Below, piece by piece: positions 63,188 through 64,000 of a stretch of DNA of 64,000 nucleotides; position 1 is the stretch's first letter, and each line of letters opens with the position of its first letter. The stretch comes from Acidimicrobiales bacterium (GTDB taxonomy: Bacteria > Actinomycetota > Acidimicrobiia > Acidimicrobiales > SZUA-35). The stretch lies in assembly GCA_013003535.1 (NCBI GenBank), contig JABDIY010000049.1:124001-188000 (forward strand). The letters run 5' to 3'. The notes below the pieces were generated by a model. That model ran no database searches. It had not been told where the DNA came from and worked only from the letters and a program-made list of their open reading frames with translations. Position numbers and translations under genes: made by a program.

Positions 63188-64000
63188 GTGAACACCTCGG
63201 TGGTGTCGGAAATCAATCCTGTGAGGTAGTGGTGCAGACGAAGAAATCGACTCTGTTCGTTGGGATCCCCAGGGTCGGTTGGGCGAGCGGGCAGCTGGAG
63301 CAGCTGCGCATCCGACAGCGCCCCAAAAGCCGCCCGAGCATAGGAATTGGTGGACATACCGAATCGATCGGCCCACCGCAGCAACGATCCCGGTTCTTTC
63401 TTAGGTTCGACCTTGGCGAAAACGGGAAGTGGTTCCCTCATCCCCAGCTCAGCAAGATCGGAAATCTGCTCCAGCGCAAAAATGGCGAAATCCCTTCGTT
63501 CCTGCGGTGATTCTCCCCTCATCCGCATCCGCATCGAGGTGGTGAAGTCTTTCTTTTTGATCTTGCCCGAATCAGCTTTGGTTACTCCTACCGCAGTCCA
63601 CTGCTGGTGCGGGTGGGCGGCGGTCAACAGACAGAGGTCCAACCAGAGCCGACGCGTGAATCGCTGATCGATGGCCGATGCCGATGCCCGGATAGGACCG
63701 ATACGTCGACCCTGGTCAACTCGAGCGATCTGACCACGCAGGCACAGACGCTGATGATCCAGTTCGATCGACAGCGTCTCGGTGGCTGATGCCCCTTGCA
63801 ATTCTGCCAACTCCTTGACCACCGCCTCCGCAATCTTGCGCTGGAGATCCAGAATCTCGGCCCCGGATGGGCCAGGCGGAAAGGATCCTCTTCGACGAAG
63901 GACATCGAGGCGAGGACCCAGGTCCTTGTTCAACAGACCGGACGTGATCAGGTCGTCCAGCACGCTCCACATGAGGAGATTGTCTTTGCGGACCGGGATA
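63184..64000 (-). CDS. recC: Exodeoxyribonuclease V subunit gamma, RecC, C-terminal part
   Basis: Partial gene running off the right edge. About 272 C-terminal residues are visible, including PVRKDNLL just before MWSVLDDL, and the RecC-like nuclease-fold region (RLWLDLCLLTAAHPHQQW). RecC lacks nuclease activity and recognises Chi during DNA-end processing. It heads the visible recC-recB-recD run. Identity rests mainly on context and on a modest family resemblance. Confidence 0.8.
   Translation of the reverse strand, partial: IPVRKDNLLMWSVLDDLITSGLLNKDLGPRLDVLRRRGSFPPGPSGAEILDLQRKIAEAVVKELAELQGASATETLSIELDHQRLCLRGQIARVDQGRRIGPIRASASAIDQRFTRRLWLDLCLLTAAHPHQQWTAVGVTKADSGKIKKKDFTTSMRMRMRGESPQERRDFAIFALEQISDLAELGMREPLPVFAKVEPKKEPGSLLRWADRFGMSTNSYARAAFGALSDAQLLQLPARPTDPGDPNEQSRFLRLHHYLTGLISDTTEVFT

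Noticed and set aside
1-64000. CRISPR arrays, insertion sequences or prophage genes
   Set aside because: No regularly spaced repeats, transposase, integrase or capsid genes were seen; the only repeat is the two-copy element at 53012.

Overview
The window looks like a chromosomal segment of an actinobacterium, probably of the Acidimicrobiia type (class is an inference). It is GC-rich, encodes both actinobacterial mini ribosomal proteins (bS22 and bL37), has a PimB-like GT4 glycosyltransferase, and many operon-leading genes carry a -10 box 6-7 nt upstream of the start codon, the arrangement of leaderless actinobacterial mRNAs. No transposase, integrase, phage gene or CRISPR array was seen, and no gene-free stretch exceeds 300 bp.

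Layout. 0-5.2 kb: edge fragment, bS22, tRNA-Gln(UUG), a small membrane protein, ispE, and a minus-strand metG-tatD-rsmA run. 5.2-8.6 kb: LtrA-family membrane protein and a TrkH/TrkA potassium system. 8.7-11.5 kb: znuA-znuC-znuB metal importer with a perfect 10-1-10 palindrome at its promoter. 11.6-16.4 kb: a tightly coupled four-gene operon (two Gfo/Idh/MocA oxidoreductases, an alpha/beta hydrolase, and a peptidase-E-like protein fused to a CysS C-terminal-like domain). 16.4-18.9 kb: rsmI, DUF192, ychF. 18.9-26.9 kb: three cyclic-di-GMP proteins around bL37, phosphoglucomutase and a queuosine-salvage glycosylase. 27-35.8 kb: succinate-semialdehyde dehydrogenase, PLDc_N membrane protein, PfkB kinase, M1 aminopeptidase, metallophosphoesterase, a zinc-ribbon SDR and a NUDIX hydrolase. 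35.8-41 kb: an extracytoplasmic redox/envelope region. 41-51 kb: glycerol kinase, TetR regulator, ROK kinase, AlaC-like aminotransferase, an SMC-like pseudo-ATPase, SRPBCC protein, GT4, queG and a medium-chain dehydrogenase. 51-55 kb: ABC-2 exporter, a tandem intergenic repeat, VOC protein, citrate synthase. 55-64 kb: a GNAT/acyl-CoA-ligase fusion and recC-recB-recD.

The most striking item is a TlpA/thioredoxin-like lipoprotein at 35791-36399 (minus) whose first active-site cysteine codon is an in-frame TGA (UxxC), with all downstream thioredoxin hallmarks intact and a stem-loop with a bulged U starting just after the TGA. It is best read as a selenoprotein, which implies Sec machinery elsewhere in the genome.

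Other points worth a second look: the znu operator, the peptidase-E/CysS fusion, the SMC-like protein that kept its layout but lost Walker A and B, the SDR without its catalytic Tyr, a degenerate KMSKS loop in MetRS, and the coexistence of queuosine synthesis (QueG) and salvage (Qng1) genes.
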